Below are positions 21,421 through 31,575 of a stretch of 43,260 nt of DNA, one piece after another. A program made the translations under genes and the position numbers. How positions within the stretch are numbered: position 1 is the first letter of the stretch; every line of letters starts with the position of its first letter. The stretch is from Fragilaria crotonensis (Eukaryota > Bacillariophyta > Fragilariophyceae > Fragilariales > Fragilariaceae), in the NCBI GenBank assembly GCA_022925895.1, contig JAKSYS010000537.1, forward strand, positions 1 to 43,260. The letters are read 5' to 3'. The notes beneath the pieces are model-generated. The model searched no databases and was not told the origin of the DNA. It worked only from the letters and a program-made list of their open reading frames with translations.

Positions 21421-22682
21421 TGACTGAAATGCCGCGAGTGCGGCCGGAGGTTGTGCTGGGCGGAGTCCCAGGGAAGAACACTCTGCCGCGGTGTATGACC
21501 GCATTGATGCGGTGTGGGTAGAAACGGGTAGCGTGCCCAGGCGTAGAAGGGCAGTACTCGCGGAAGAACTGTTCGTCTGTCGTAGAAACCGCCGTAAAAG
21601 CAGTACCAGGAGGAAAAACCACATGTTCTGGCGTCGCGGGTGTATACTCGTTGTCGGCGCCATACATGAATTTGCGTTTTTTGGAATGGTTGTCATCCAT
21701 TTCTGCCGTCACTGTTTCGTCTCGTTCTCCGCCAATTTCTGGCGGATTAAGGTCAGTGAGGTCTTGTTCGAAAGCTCTTTTGTCGCCGAAGAGGTTGGCG
21801 TCATCAGAATTCTCGGGGAGAGCGTCTTCGGGGAGCACGGTCGTGAAACGTGCGTTTTCGTCGAATAACTTGATGGGCTTCGCGGATCCGTCGATTTCTC
21901 TGCGAGGAATCGTCGGATTGCGGATTGGAGAAGCGCGTTTGAAAGCGCTTTTGGAGACGGTTCGAATGGTACCCCTCTTGTTGTTGGAGAGGTCTTCGGC
22001 GTCAAACGCCGGGATCTTGAAAGAGTCGCATTTCGCGACTTCATTGTAGTCCTTGTTCTTGATGATTTCGACGTTGGTATCGAAGCTAACACGTTGTTTC
22101 TTGATAGGCCTTTCGTAGGAGGCGAGTAGGGAGTCTTCTTGGCGCGGGAGGGAGGTGGAAGGAGTGTTATTGCGCGCGTCGTCGTCATTGTCATTTTTGG
22201 GTTCGGCGGCTTCGATGTCGTTGGTGGCGCCGTTTGCGTTGGAAATAGAATGGGAGCGACCCATTTCGGTAGATCCTGCTTTGTTGGAGGGTTCGCAGGC
22301 GTAGGTAACCCTGGTCTTGGTGTCTTGGGCGCGTTCTTGCTCGACGATTGCAAGGAAACGCGAGATCTCGGCGGACTCTTGTTGAGGAGTCAGGGCCGTG
22401 CGAGCGCGCTGAAAATCGCCTGGAGTCTTGTTGGTGCTCTTCTTGGGCGTGTTGGTGTTAGTTCCAGCTGTAGGATAAGTGTTAGTGAAGTGGTTAGAAG
22501 TTGCAGCATAGATGTTTGAAGTGTTGCAAGGTAGAACAGCATTTTTTGAGTGCATCAAAAGGAGCTGCAAAATCGCCGTCGGCGGCGACGTAGTTCGCCA
22601 TGTGCTTGATAGGCTTCACACAATGGGCGGAGGGAGGGTTGGCCTTGGTTGGAGGCGAACGGGAGGGCGCTGGGTTGGCCAT
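21421..22682 (-). pseudogene. Element A ORF1, 5' part, cut off by element B
   Basis: Read on the minus strand, a good start is the ATG at 22682-22680 in the context CACCATGG. The peptide MANPAPSRSPPTKANPPSAH runs to an A6 tract near 22545. There the frame shifts by one base into the long frame that stays open to the insertion junction (about 380 codons). It is rich in Asn, Thr, Asp and Pro, with a basic patch PIKKQRVSF. I recognise no domain. Its last in-frame codons continue exactly into 14911 and below across element B. Confidence 0.72.
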
Positions 22683-22957
22683 GGTGAGTGTTGCAAAAGT
22701 TGAGGATGAAGTGTTAGTTGGGTGAGAACAGTTTTGCAAAAAAAAGTGAGCGCAAGGAATGAGAATTTCTTTCTCCCAGCAGTAGGGACATGTACTGCTG
22801 GTATTGGGTGAGGGCTGGAATGAAAAAGAACAAGGGTTAGAGCAATTTAAATCGGTGCTAGGCACCAGATTTAAATTGAGACAGGTCGGAGTTTCCGGGG
22901 AGGGAACCCGGCGACCGTCCAGGATATGGGCCAGGACAGAGGTCTGGCGAGCAACCA
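22683..22957 (-). promoter_or_regulatory. Element A leader with primer-binding site and hairpin
   Basis: The untranslated leader between the 5' LTR and the likely start codon. The primer-binding site should begin at 22957 (minus strand TGGTTGCTCGCC). A strong inverted repeat lies at 22843-22878: CAATTTAAATC pairs with GATTTAAATTG, and the inner GGTGC pairs with GCACC. The loop is three bases, with one unpaired base in the stem. Confidence 0.6.
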
Positions 22958-23855
22958 TGATATGGTTCGGGTTAACGGAACCTAGCGACGCGCAGGTCGG
23001 CATAGGGTTCGGGTTAAGAACCAGGACGTAACCGTTACGGGGTACGCCCCCCAGTAGGTAAGTGTCTAGTACGACACTGACTACTGCTCAGTTCATCTAT
23101 AAACGGTACAGCTACGCAGTGCTGTCTACCGCTACAGATAACGATACATGTACTATCTGTCGTTCTATCGCTACACGAATGTGCGAGAGACTGACTAGCA
23201 TAAATATCGTGTGTCGTATAGTGGGCACTGTCTATTTGTTTATCGTTATGTACAGTAACGGTAAACTCAGACGTGCGCGTACTATCGACGGGCAGAGGAA
23301 GTGATGTGCGAGGAGTACTGTTGTACTCGTCGCCGTGTTGTGTTGTGTTATCATAGTAGTGAGTACCGTCGTACTGTCTACTGATATTTGTACAGCACGG
23401 TGTATATGATGTCATGACGACGGCGGGTAAAAACGCGTCATGGTCAATCATCATCATCGTGAGAAAAATATGTAGAAGAACAAAAAGGGTAAGTGGCACT
23501 AAAAATATGAAAATTGACAATTGTGGGAAAAAGGAGAGGGCGACCTTGATGAGAGGTCTGATGATGGGGAGTGTTCCTTTTGGAACAATGAGGAACACTC
23601 CTCGTTTTCGGAAGACGTCGTTTCGTGCGACGACGTTGTTTTTGTCGTACGAGGCGTTGAGCCTCGTTTGAATTTGATTGTTCAATCTCATGGGATGAGA
23701 TGAACATGTTTTGAATCGACGAGTTTTGGTTCCAGTCGTGTAGTGTCGCACTGGTTACTGGAGCATCGATGTATTGTTTTACTGTGCACTCGGGCGTCAG
23801 TAATTAGGGATAGGGATAACGTAAAAATATGTAGGGCGATACGGAATGTTTAACA
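22958..23855 (-). repeat. Element A 5' LTR (898 bp)
   Basis: Same ends as the 3' LTR, followed by the right GGAAC copy at 23856-23860. On the element strand it holds an open frame of 238 codons (23751-23035) with a hydrophobic stretch near FLVPLTLFVLLHIFL. The other LTR has the same frame with one shift. Confidence 0.92.
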
Positions 23856-23860
23856 GGAAC

Positions 23861-24250
23861 CCTTGAACAAGCAATACAGTAGCGTCCATGTGAAAGGAAG
23901 CAACGTACCGTGTAGAATGGACCTGGATCTCCGTATACAATACACATTGGTGCAGTATCAGGTCTAATGAACAGTTTTCGGATGGTTTGCAGTTTACAGT
24001 ACTACTGAGTACTAGTGCGTCGTAGGTCGTAGGTCGTAGGTCGTAGGTCGTAGACTACACTTGCACTGTCCAAATATTTGTGTGTTCTCGGCGTTCAAGG
24101 GACGTGTACCGTTGTACCAATTTCCATTACACTCTAGTAATAAACATGTACTACTACAATAGCTACTGTAGAGAGCATAGATCTGGGATTTGTATCTTCG
24201 AATCCCACGGTGTCATCAAAAATCACTTCTAAATCAGTAGGATTGATCTA
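23861..24250. other. Intergenic region upstream of the SDR gene, with a heptamer microsatellite
   Basis: No gene is supported. Five direct copies of GTCGTAG lie at 24019-24053. The promoter of the reductase at 24251 must lie here. Confidence 0.6.
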
Positions 24251-25048
24251 ATGTGGACGCTCTTCCTCACTTCTCTGCTCCTCTGGACAGTCCACTCTCT
24301 GAGTGCGGCAACTCCCAACAGCAAGCTCGTTGTCGTGACGGGTGGTGCTCGCGGTATTGGTAAGGCCACATGTTTGCTCCTTGCCGAGCGGGGATATCAA
24401 GTCGCAGTCAACTATCGCACAAATTCGGAATTGGCGGATCAGGTTGTGCAAGAAATCATCGATGCGGGAGGCAAGGCAGCGGCGTTTCAAGCAGATGTGT
24501 CGGATGAACAGCAGGTGATACAGCTAGTTGATGACGTTTGTGCACATTTCGATGCGCTCCCCACCGGCCTCGTGAACAATGCCGGAATCATGGAGCCCAT
24601 GGAGAAAGATCTACTAAAGGTTTCGACAGAGACGCTGGAAAATGACTTCAAAGTGAACGCTATGGGTCCCTTCTTCTGTACCAAGGAGTTTGTTAAGCGA
24701 TGCTCGACCAATAATGGAGGTGTTGGAGGATCCATCGTTTGTGTGTCATCAGTATCAGCTGAATCCGCACAAATACTTGCTTATGGCATGTCCAAAGCTG
24801 CATTGGAGGTCATGGTGACAGGATTGTCAAAAACTTTGCCTCTGGAAGGTATTCGGATCAACACTGTTGTACCTGGGTTGACCGATACCGGTTTAGCGTC
24901 ACCTGAGATCATGGAGGTAATGAAAGGTTTCATTCCACTCAGGAGAGCTGGCAACCCAGCCGAAGTTGCCAAGGCTATTGAATTCCTCCTGTCGGACGAA
25001 AGTTCTTATTGCAGCGGTACCAAGATTCGGGTTGCTGGTGGGCTGTAG
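24251..25048 (+). CDS. Short-chain dehydrogenase/reductase (classical SDR) with a leader
   Basis: A protein of 265 residues that reduces a carbonyl or oxidises an alcohol using NAD(P). Residues 1-19 are hydrophobic (WTLFLTSLLLWTVHS) and look like a signal peptide. The Rossmann nucleotide motif TGGARGIG is at 30-37, and R56 in NYR suggests NADPH preference. NNAG is at 109-112. The catalytic Ser lies in CVSSVSA (about 166-169), with Tyr178 and Lys182 in YGMSK and the PG turn at 208-209. The C-terminus VAGGL is usual for FabG-like and glucose-1-dehydrogenase-like SDRs. The substrate cannot be told from sequence. There is no clear plastid phenylalanine at the cleavage site, so an ER or secretory destination is as likely as plastid. 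Single exon and intact. Confidence 0.9.
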   Translation: MWTLFLTSLLLWTVHSLSAATPNSKLVVVTGGARGIGKATCLLLAERGYQVAVNYRTNSELADQVVQEIIDAGGKAAAFQADVSDEQQVIQLVDDVCAHFDALPTGLVNNAGIMEPMEKDLLKVSTETLENDFKVNAMGPFFCTKEFVKRCSTNNGGVGGSIVCVSSVSAESAQILAYGMSKAALEVMVTGLSKTLPLEGIRINTVVPGLTDTGLASPEIMEVMKGFIPLRRAGNPAEVAKAIEFLLSDESSYCSGTKIRVAGGL

Positions 25049-25590
25049 AGCGAGCATATCGCCAGGCCTCTTTCTGTTTATGTGAATACATCATTATACT
25101 TCACATACCGTTGACGCGCGTATAGTCGTGCGAGGAATGTCAACGTGACGGATCCGTTGTATTCAAGAGACAGTAGTTTGCCGCTGTCTAAAGAAACAGT
25201 GTATCGATTGCGCACAAAAGCGCTTCTTGGCATCTACATAAGTGCGAACGTTACACGATGGACGTTCGCAAGAGTAGGTATGGTACGAAACTAACATTTT
25301 GGCAACGGCATGACCATCTCCCGAATGCTATTCGCCGTTTCCTTACTCCAGTCTGATTTGACCGCCTCGACGCGTAGCCTTGCTCCAATATGGCTATGAC
25401 ATCATATATGGTGAATTGGCTGGCCAGATCCGATTAGGTTTCGACCCAAATATGTTTAAAATACTCGGAGTTCTCGGGGAACTCGAGTATGCATACACTT
25501 GTAGCTTGTACTCCAGTAGCTGCATGCACTGAGTTTTGTCATGGCGTACGTCGTACCCAGTACGTACCAGGTACAGTACAGGTACCTTGT
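25049..25590. other. Intergenic region, no supported gene
   Basis: It follows the reductase and leads into the terminal repeats of the DNA-element cluster. Near 25560-25590 there are several GTACC/GGTAC repeats. No reading frame is supported. Confidence 0.5.
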
Positions 25591-25595
25591 ACGAC

Positions 25596-25665
25596 CTCCA
25601 AACGGGTTGCAACTGTACCTCCGATAAAATAGACTCAAAATTGTGTCTGCTCGTAGAAACCAAGT
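25596..25665 (+). repeat. Terminal repeat R, extra copy upstream
   Basis: Starts CTCCAAACGGGTTGCAACTG and continues with TACCTCCGATAAAATAGAC. It is a direct-repeat relative of the terminal repeat at 25725, 129 bp away. Its left flank GTACGAC is mirrored by GTCGTAC after the inverted copy at 27662-27699, so these two may be the ends of a smaller element of about 2.1 kb. Confidence 0.75.
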
Positions 25666-25724
25666 ACATGACTACTGGAGGTAAAGAATCCATGCAGAAA
25701 AGATGTGCGTATGCCGTATACTAG

Positions 25725-25815
25725 CTCCAAACGGGTTGCAAGTGTACCTCCGATAAAAAAATAGACTGCGCCAATTCAAAATTGAGATACCTCGTAGGAA
25801 CCCAGTACATCTCTA
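25725..25815 (+). repeat. Left terminal inverted repeat of T1
   Basis: Begins CTCCAAACGGGTTGCAAG, continues TACCTCCGATAAAAA and CTGCGCCAATTCAAAATTG, and ends near CCAGTACATCTCTAC. The inverse lies at 30040-30112 plus 33044-33065. Confidence 0.82.
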
Positions 25816-25893
25816 CAAGAGTATGTACATCTGTAAATCAAGTCCGTTCTATCACAAAAAACTGCGCGCGGCGGCACACATATCATAACCACA

Positions 25894-27240
25894 ATGACAC
25901 AGCAATCATCAAACTTCCCTCCTCTGGACAATGTTCTCCGGATCTATTTCCAATGCCTTGAGAGCATGAAGTGCTCAAATGACATACTTGATGTTGGCAA
26001 GAATCTTGTCAAAAACTTGAAAAGAGAGAATACACCCGCTGACGTGATATTCAAGGAATTGATGACTCTCTTCCCTGACGCTGGATGCCCTCTTGCACGG
26101 TACACGACAGTCAATCATGGCTACATGGCTGCGCGTTGCTCAGAGCATGCAGTGAGGAGAGAAGCTAACCAGGTGGCAAGCCGTGCTGATGCTGTGAGTT
26201 CGATAACAGAGACAATGTCTAGAGGCTGAATGGAAGGCGAGATGTGAACAAACGTTGGCTACTAACGACAACACCGCCGGCAACCAAAATACTGGACAAA
26301 AGGATTCTCAATCTTCAATCGAACCCGGACACCAATATGTTCTTGTTTTGCAAGACTTGTCGCCTGGAAAGTTTTCACATGGAGGAGGCTTGGGTCCAGG
26401 CTGTCCACGGCACTGGTGGAAGCATTGTATGTGATGTCAAGTACACCAAAATGCTGCAGGAAACAAAACACGATCAGAGAAAGCTGTGCCACTTTTCCGT
26501 CTCACATTGAAGAACTGTCCCTGGCATGAGGCACAACTTCTCTCAATAAGCGAGGATCAAAGCGCCAACAACAAACAACAACCCAACAACAACACCGCCT
26601 CAAGAAAATCCGAAGTCAAAGGATTCGAAGCCCTTGAAGGATATTTTGTCTGTTGCTTGTCAATCTGGCAAGTCAAAGGATGGAGGGCTCGAGAGGTTGG
26701 GTTTGGAAACCATACGACATCAAAAGAATGCTCTTTTTCGTAGTTGCTTTCGTTGCGACTTGGCACCAGAGCTGAAGGGTTTTCTGTCAACTGTTCCAGA
26801 AATAGGAAGGCATTGTGAGCGAGAATTGCGTGGTCGAGGGTCATGGAAAGTACGGCGACAACAAGCCACACAACCCTTTCACTATCAAGTACTTACAATA
26901 CGCTTGGGGTGTCGGTGTTCATTATGCCAACAACCTTGTGTCGTTGGAGCATAATGTATCAATTGCAACAACAAAAGAAACGACAGCATCGAAAAAGAAG
27001 AGCAAGTGTGTGATCGACAACCGTGAGGCAGCAAAGGCATGGTACACACCGCAGCGACTTTTCATTGAGAAACGAGTCCGAGATAGACAAGGCAAAGCTG
27101 AGACATAGGCTTATGAGTCTCGAAGGCAAAAAACTATGAGTGGACTGAGGAAGCGAAAGCTGAATGGGTTCTTCTTGGTGATACTGCGAGGGAGGAATGG
27201 AGCTTTCACGCGGTATCAAGAAAAAGACTGTTGTAGTAGT
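25894..27240 (+). pseudogene. Degenerate unknown gene, left arm of T1
   Basis: The best-preserved part is a 111-codon frame from the ATG at 25894 (MTQQSSNFPPLDNVLRIYFQ). It shifts one base near 26220 into LEAEWKARCEQTLATNDNT, and further frames follow, with stops, to about 27240. One late stretch, REAAKAWYTPQRLFIEKRVRDRQGKAET, ends in TAG. The gene is related over its length to the inverted copy at 28096-29215; matching stretches include the codons for RCSEHAVRRE and AEAEW. I do not recognise the family. It could be an old transposase or a captured host gene. Confidence 0.6.
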
Positions 27241-28095
27241 TTGATAATGGTTAGTGAAAGGTTGATTACACTGACGTGGCGGATGTCATGAACGGACCTT
27301 TGTAAGCGCTTTCAAAAGCAGCGTGCCATTCCTCAATCTCAGTCTGTGCCTTTGCGCTGCAGTCAATGTCTCAATTGCAGTAATCCCTTCCTTGACTGTC
27401 AATACGTACTGGATGGTACCCTATTAACAGTCAGGGAAGGAAAGAACTGAATGGACATCGAATCGCAACACAAAGTAGACGACCAAACGATTCCTGGTTT
27501 TGTTTTTTGTGCATCGTTGACATCAAAACTAATCTGTCACTGCTTGGATGTTGTACCAGCTTTGTACGTGTCTAATATACTAAATGGATTTTCTCCTGTA
27601 GCAATGTACTGGGCTGCTACGAGCTGAAACAATTTTGGATTTCGGCACGCGCTGTTATTTTTTTGTTTTATCGGAGGTACACTTGCAACCCGTTTGGAGG
27701 TCGTACAGCCCATCGTATAAATGATTCATCCTGCTGTGGCATATTCGTTTTGATGCCAACCATGCCAAAAAAAAGGAATCGTTTCGGTCATCGACTTGTG
27801 TTGCAATTCGATGTGCGTGGTGTCGGTTCGACTGGCAAATTCTTGCATTTACTGCGCTCTCGTGGTGGTGGTCTGTACTCCCCTCGAGTTGTTTAATGCG
27901 TGCTCGTCGTTTCAGTCTTCAGCATCGTCATCGATCATCGAATCCAGATTCGGAGGACAACCATCAGCAGCTTTAAGGTTGCGGAATCGCCTCCCTTGTT
28001 GTTTGGTGGTACGTGTTGCAGCCATTCTTGGTTTGTCGTGAATGAATACCGTGATGTAAAAACATTTAAACACGATGTCTACTAACATACATATT
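27241..28095. other. Centre of T1, no supported gene
   Basis: The spacer between the two inverted arms. It holds an inverted copy of the terminal repeat at 27662-27699. A possible minus-strand fragment with MAATRTTKQQGRRFRNL (about 27910-28035) ends in a stop after an acidic tail but has no further support. Other open frames are short. Confidence 0.5.
27662..27699 (-). repeat. Internal inverted copy of terminal repeat R
   Basis: TTTTATCGGAGGTACACTTG followed by CAACCCGTTTGGAG is the inverse of the left terminal repeat of T1. GTCGTAC after it mirrors the flank of the copy at 25596. Confidence 0.78.
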
Positions 28096-29215
28096 CTACG
28101 CATTAGCACAGCCGACAAATCCTAATCGACGGTCCCATCGTTGTCGGCATTGATCTTTTGCTATTTTGGGCGAGGATCTTGCTGATTTTTCTTTTGCAGT
28201 GCTTGCATGTCTCTTTTGCCGTGCATACACATGGTCTCTGCTCTGTGCATTTGTTGCATGTAACCTCCATTCTGCTTCCCTCGCAGCATCACCAAGACGA
28301 AGCCATTCAGCTTCTGCTTCCTCCATCCATTTGTCATTGTTCGTTGCTTTCCGTGACTCACAAGCCAATGTCTCAGCTTCACCTTGCCTATCTCCAACTT
28401 TGCTCTACGATGACAAGCCGCTGCGGTGTATACCAGCATGCCTATGATGCCTAACGGTTGTCGAATTCACATTGTTTGTCCAGCTCTGCCAACAGGTTGC
28501 GATGAAGCAAAGCAACTAAGATCGCATTCTTTTTTGATGTCGTGTGGTTTCCAACCCCAGCTCTCGTGTCCTCCATCCTTTTGACTTGCCATATTGACGG
28601 GCAAGAGATAAATCATCGTTCAATGGCTTCGCATCCTTTGACTTCTGCTTTTCTGGAGCCGGTGTTGTCGTTTATTGCTGGCACTGTGATCCTCGCTTTT
28701 GCAGGGATGCTGTGCCTCGTGTCACGCGCCAGGCACCCCGGTTCGTTTGTCTTCATAACGAGACCGGGAAAAGTCCTCTGGTGCTTGTGTTTGTTTCCTG
28801 CTGCATTTTTGGTGTTCTCAACATCACGTAATGCTTCCAGCTGTGCCGCAGACAGCCAGGACCCAAGCCTCTCCACCGCGTGAACACTTTCCTGGCAACA
28901 GTCTTGCAAAACAAGAACATATTGTCGTCCGGTGGGTTTGATTGCAGTTTGAGAATCCTTTTGTACAGTATTTGGCTGCCGGCGGTGTTGTCAAGTTAGT
29001 AGCCAACAATGTTTATTAACATCGTGCCTTCCATTCTGCCTCTATACTTTGTCGGTTGTTATGGAACTCCGCATACCTTGCTTTCTTCTCTCCTCCTCAC
29101 TGCATGCTCTGAGCAACGCGCAACCATGTCGCCACCATCATGTATTGTCAAGCAAGGAGAGGGACGTTCAATGATTGTTGTGTCGTTGTGGTCATGATAA
29201 GGCATAGTGCCGCCG
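28096..29215 (-). pseudogene. Degenerate unknown gene, right arm of T1
   Basis: An inverted and partly deleted copy of the left-arm gene. Its start region (about 29215-29170) matches the left copy around the ATG, and then some 260 bases present on the left are missing. The best-preserved frames read QYVLVLQDCCQESVHAVERL (28909-28613) and ACESRKATNNDKWMEEAEAE (28368-28096). The latter has alternating charged residues with repeated AEW, suggesting a helix or coiled coil. It ends at GFVGCANA and TAG. Function unknown. Confidence 0.6.
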
Positions 29216-29272
29216 CGCGCCGTAGGTTTTCGTGTGAACAAAGGATTGGATTTATGGATGGACATGCTCTAG

Positions 29273-30029
29273 CTAGTGTCTAAAGGCCCGGACCACTTGC
29301 CTTAATTAACCCCGTCACTTGCCTTAATTAACCCCGTCATTTTCGTACGTGTGCAAGACGCTTTTCTGTACATTTTATACTACGGGCCACTGGAAAAAAT
29401 ACTCTGTTTGCACTCATCAATGTGATAAGATAATGACACTTATCTGCATTCATTTGATCCATTTTCCTCTTTATTTAACTTTTGTGGAAATCAGGGATGT
29501 GAAAAAAATGCTCGATACTTTATTTTTTCATCCCAAATCAGTCTCTGACTACAGGTACGCAATCTTGCGTAGCACTTGGTACATGTTCTACGTAAGATCA
29601 AAACAGCTTTTTTATTTTTGTAAGTCCATTTTCATTCAATTCTACAATGTCGTGTTGAGACTTTGAGAGAAACATGCTGAGTGATTGATGTCCGACAGCC
29701 TTTCGGAGAATCATTTCGGCCACGTTTGAGCTTAATTGGATTTGAACATCGTGAGCTGTGGAGGATGTGATGTCATGGTCAAAAATGAACGATGAAATTA
29801 CACGCATATTTTTTTAGCTCAAGATTTTGTTTAATAACTGTATAACAAACAACATTGAGCTATTGCCTACATAGGCCATGCAACCTGTCAGTGTTCCAAG
29901 GAGATAGGCCAAGTCTGGAGTCCGATGGACATCGGATAAGATAAGGGGAAGCATTTCGGAGAATCGCAAATACGGGGTTAATTAACCCCAAATGGGGTTA
30001 ATTAACCCCGTCGGGCCTTTAGACACTAG
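29273..30029. mobile_element. MITE-like element W with CTAG ends
   Basis: A 757-bp block with perfect 18-bp inverted ends, CTAGTGTCTAAAGGCCCG at 29273-29290 and its inverse at 30012-30029. The outer CTAG may be the target duplication. Inside each end are paired TTAATTAA motifs: two direct copies in CTTGCCTTAATTAACCCCGT on the left and two palindromes GGGGTTAATTAACCCC on the right. No transposase frame is present; the 105-codon frame at 29349 is AT-rich and unsupported. It lies between the right-arm pseudogene and the right terminal repeat of T1, so it inserted after T1. Confidence 0.83.
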
Positions 30030-30039
30030 TACTCAGTAG

Positions 30040-30112
30040 TAGGGAGTTGTACTGGTTTCCTACGAGATGACCCAATTTTGTATTGGCGCAGTCAATTTTT
30101 TATCGGAGGTAC
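30040..30112 (-). repeat. Right terminal inverted repeat of T1, inner part
   Basis: On the minus strand it reads GTACCTCCGATAAAAAATTG, then CTGCGCCAATACAAAATTG, then CTCGTAGGAAACCAGTACAA. It is the partner of 25742-25815. Its outer 20 or so bases have been moved to 33044-33065 by insertion of elements X and Y. Confidence 0.8.
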
Positions 30113-31575
30113 CACTAGAGACCATTCGGCCTCTGGAGAGCGGCCCGATCCCGCCGGCCTCTCGTTATATCACCGTTACCACTCTAAATTTTGTATGGTT
30201 GAATAAGCTTAGTTTCTCACAAAGTATTTAACCGTTTTTGAGCGTATAAAACGCGTGATATCTCCACCAATTCCACGAAGTTCGATGAGATAGTGCACAT
30301 TGGTGTTCATTGGGTGGTGTTGCTTCAGGATGTGCACGGTCGCTGCGAACTTCGCCATTTTGATGAAGTCGATATGCAACCTGAAATTGACATTCCACGT
30401 GGAAATACTAAAAATGTACTAATTCCCACGTAAGCTGTACGCAAGTAAAAATTCCGGATCCTCGCCAAGAATTGCATGCTTTTGAATAACAACACTCAAG
30501 AGCACCGCACTAGGAGCTGATGATGAACAGGGAAGACAAGCCATGCGCGGTCAACAACTTTGTAACAATGATGACTCCAGCAAGAAAACTAATGCTATCA
30601 CCAAGAATTTGCTTGGGTCAGTTTTGTCTCCAAACTCAAAGGCAAACTTGCCTCAATTTCTGAAATCATTACCCATCTGAATTCTCCGTCAGCGTCGCGG
30701 TTATGCATGTCAGGAAGTGGGGGATACCAAGACTTTCCAGAGGTTTGCTTGTTCAAGGAACAACAAGACAATGCGTGCTGACTTTCTGTTTTCAGGAGAA
30801 ATGTTCTTACCGCCTTTTCCATCCAGACGGATGAAACAAGTAATGTCAATATGCACATGGCAATTTGAATTCGGCAGGATATGATTGTTGACAATAATGA
30901 TGTGGCAATAACCAAAAGAGCGGTCAATGATTCGGAGTCAGTAGTACAGCTGCTGGGTATGAAAGAAAAATCTACTTCGGGATGCCAAAACCGCCACGTT
31001 ATGAAGGTCATCATCACCGCTTTAAACTTCGTTCCAAACTACGACGCACGTGTAGCCAAGTCATCCGATTCTCATTCGAGGAACAAAATTATGTTGTGGA
31101 GGTGTTTTCCATAATTGATTGTAACGATTGAACTGTAATAGTGCGCGCAACAAGTAGAACAAAACAACAACGATAGTGACAGCGTGGTGCTCCGAATATA
31201 CATGACTACCTCACCACTAGTAGCTACTGAAAGCAAACAATAATTATGTAGACTACTATTTGTTGAGACGTCGGCTCATGTGCTTGCATCACAAACATCT
31301 AAGAAGTGTTTTTTCTTGATGAAGATGCAGGCTTCATTCAGCTGTAGTCATATAGTACTAATGCAATCTGGGTGCAACTCAAGATTTTCTCGAGCCCAAA
31401 AAAAGGCGCGTCGAAATGCGATCGGGCATGGTGGGCGATTTACTTAAACAATTTTTTTATTTAATTGGCTTAATCGATGGAGGATGCATTTCAGAGAAGG
31501 CGTTAAAATTTGGGGCGAAATTGTGCTCATAACCAGAAATCGGGCCGCTCTCCAGAGGCCGAATGGTCTCTAGTG
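30113..31575. mobile_element. TIR element X with perfect 37-bp inverted ends
   Basis: The left end is at 30113-30149, starting CACTAGAGACCATTCGGC and ending GCGGCCCGAT. The exact inverse is at 31539-31575. If CTAG is the target duplication, the element itself is 30119-31569. It abuts element Y with one shared CTAG. A minus-strand frame of 139 codons (31017-30598) contains two hydrophobic stretches but no known domain. Near 30330-30380 the plus strand can read VHGRCELRHFDEVDMQPEID, unsupported. Termini resemble no family that I can name with confidence. Confidence 0.8.

Larger units (their letters stand above)
5349..23855 (-). mobile_element. Retroelement A: Ty1/copia LTR retrotransposon (minus strand), host of element B
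   Basis: The element is bounded by two LTRs (5349-6244 and 22958-23855) that begin TG and end CA and are about 99% identical, with GGAAC on both sides. The coding strand is minus. Domain order from 5' to 3' is a long novel N-terminal region, gag with a CCHC knuckle, aspartic protease, integrase, reverse transcriptase and RNase H, which is the Ty1/copia order. Removing element B and one TGACT copy leaves 11,998 bp, large for a copia element. The polypurine tract AAGAGGGG (6252-6245, minus) lies directly beside the 3' LTR. The primer-binding site should start at 22957 on the minus strand with TGGTTGCTCGCC, though I cannot name the tRNA. Closest known group is probably the diatom CoDi elements (inference). 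Confidence 0.93.

Noticed and set aside
24172..24230. A tRNA-like T-arm sequence (TTCGAATCCCAC) before the reductase gene
   Set aside because: The flanking bases do not form a T stem, and no acceptor or anticodon arms can be drawn around it.
28158..28454. Plus-strand frames of about 90-113 codons at 28158-28454 and 28542-28883
   Set aside because: They are antisense to the right-arm degenerate gene of T1, which is supported by its match to the left arm.
30113..31575. CACTA superfamily assignment for element X because its ends read CACTAG
   Set aside because: No 3-bp target duplication is present, no transposase is seen, and neighbouring unrelated ends share the same CTAG, so CTAG is better explained as target sequence.
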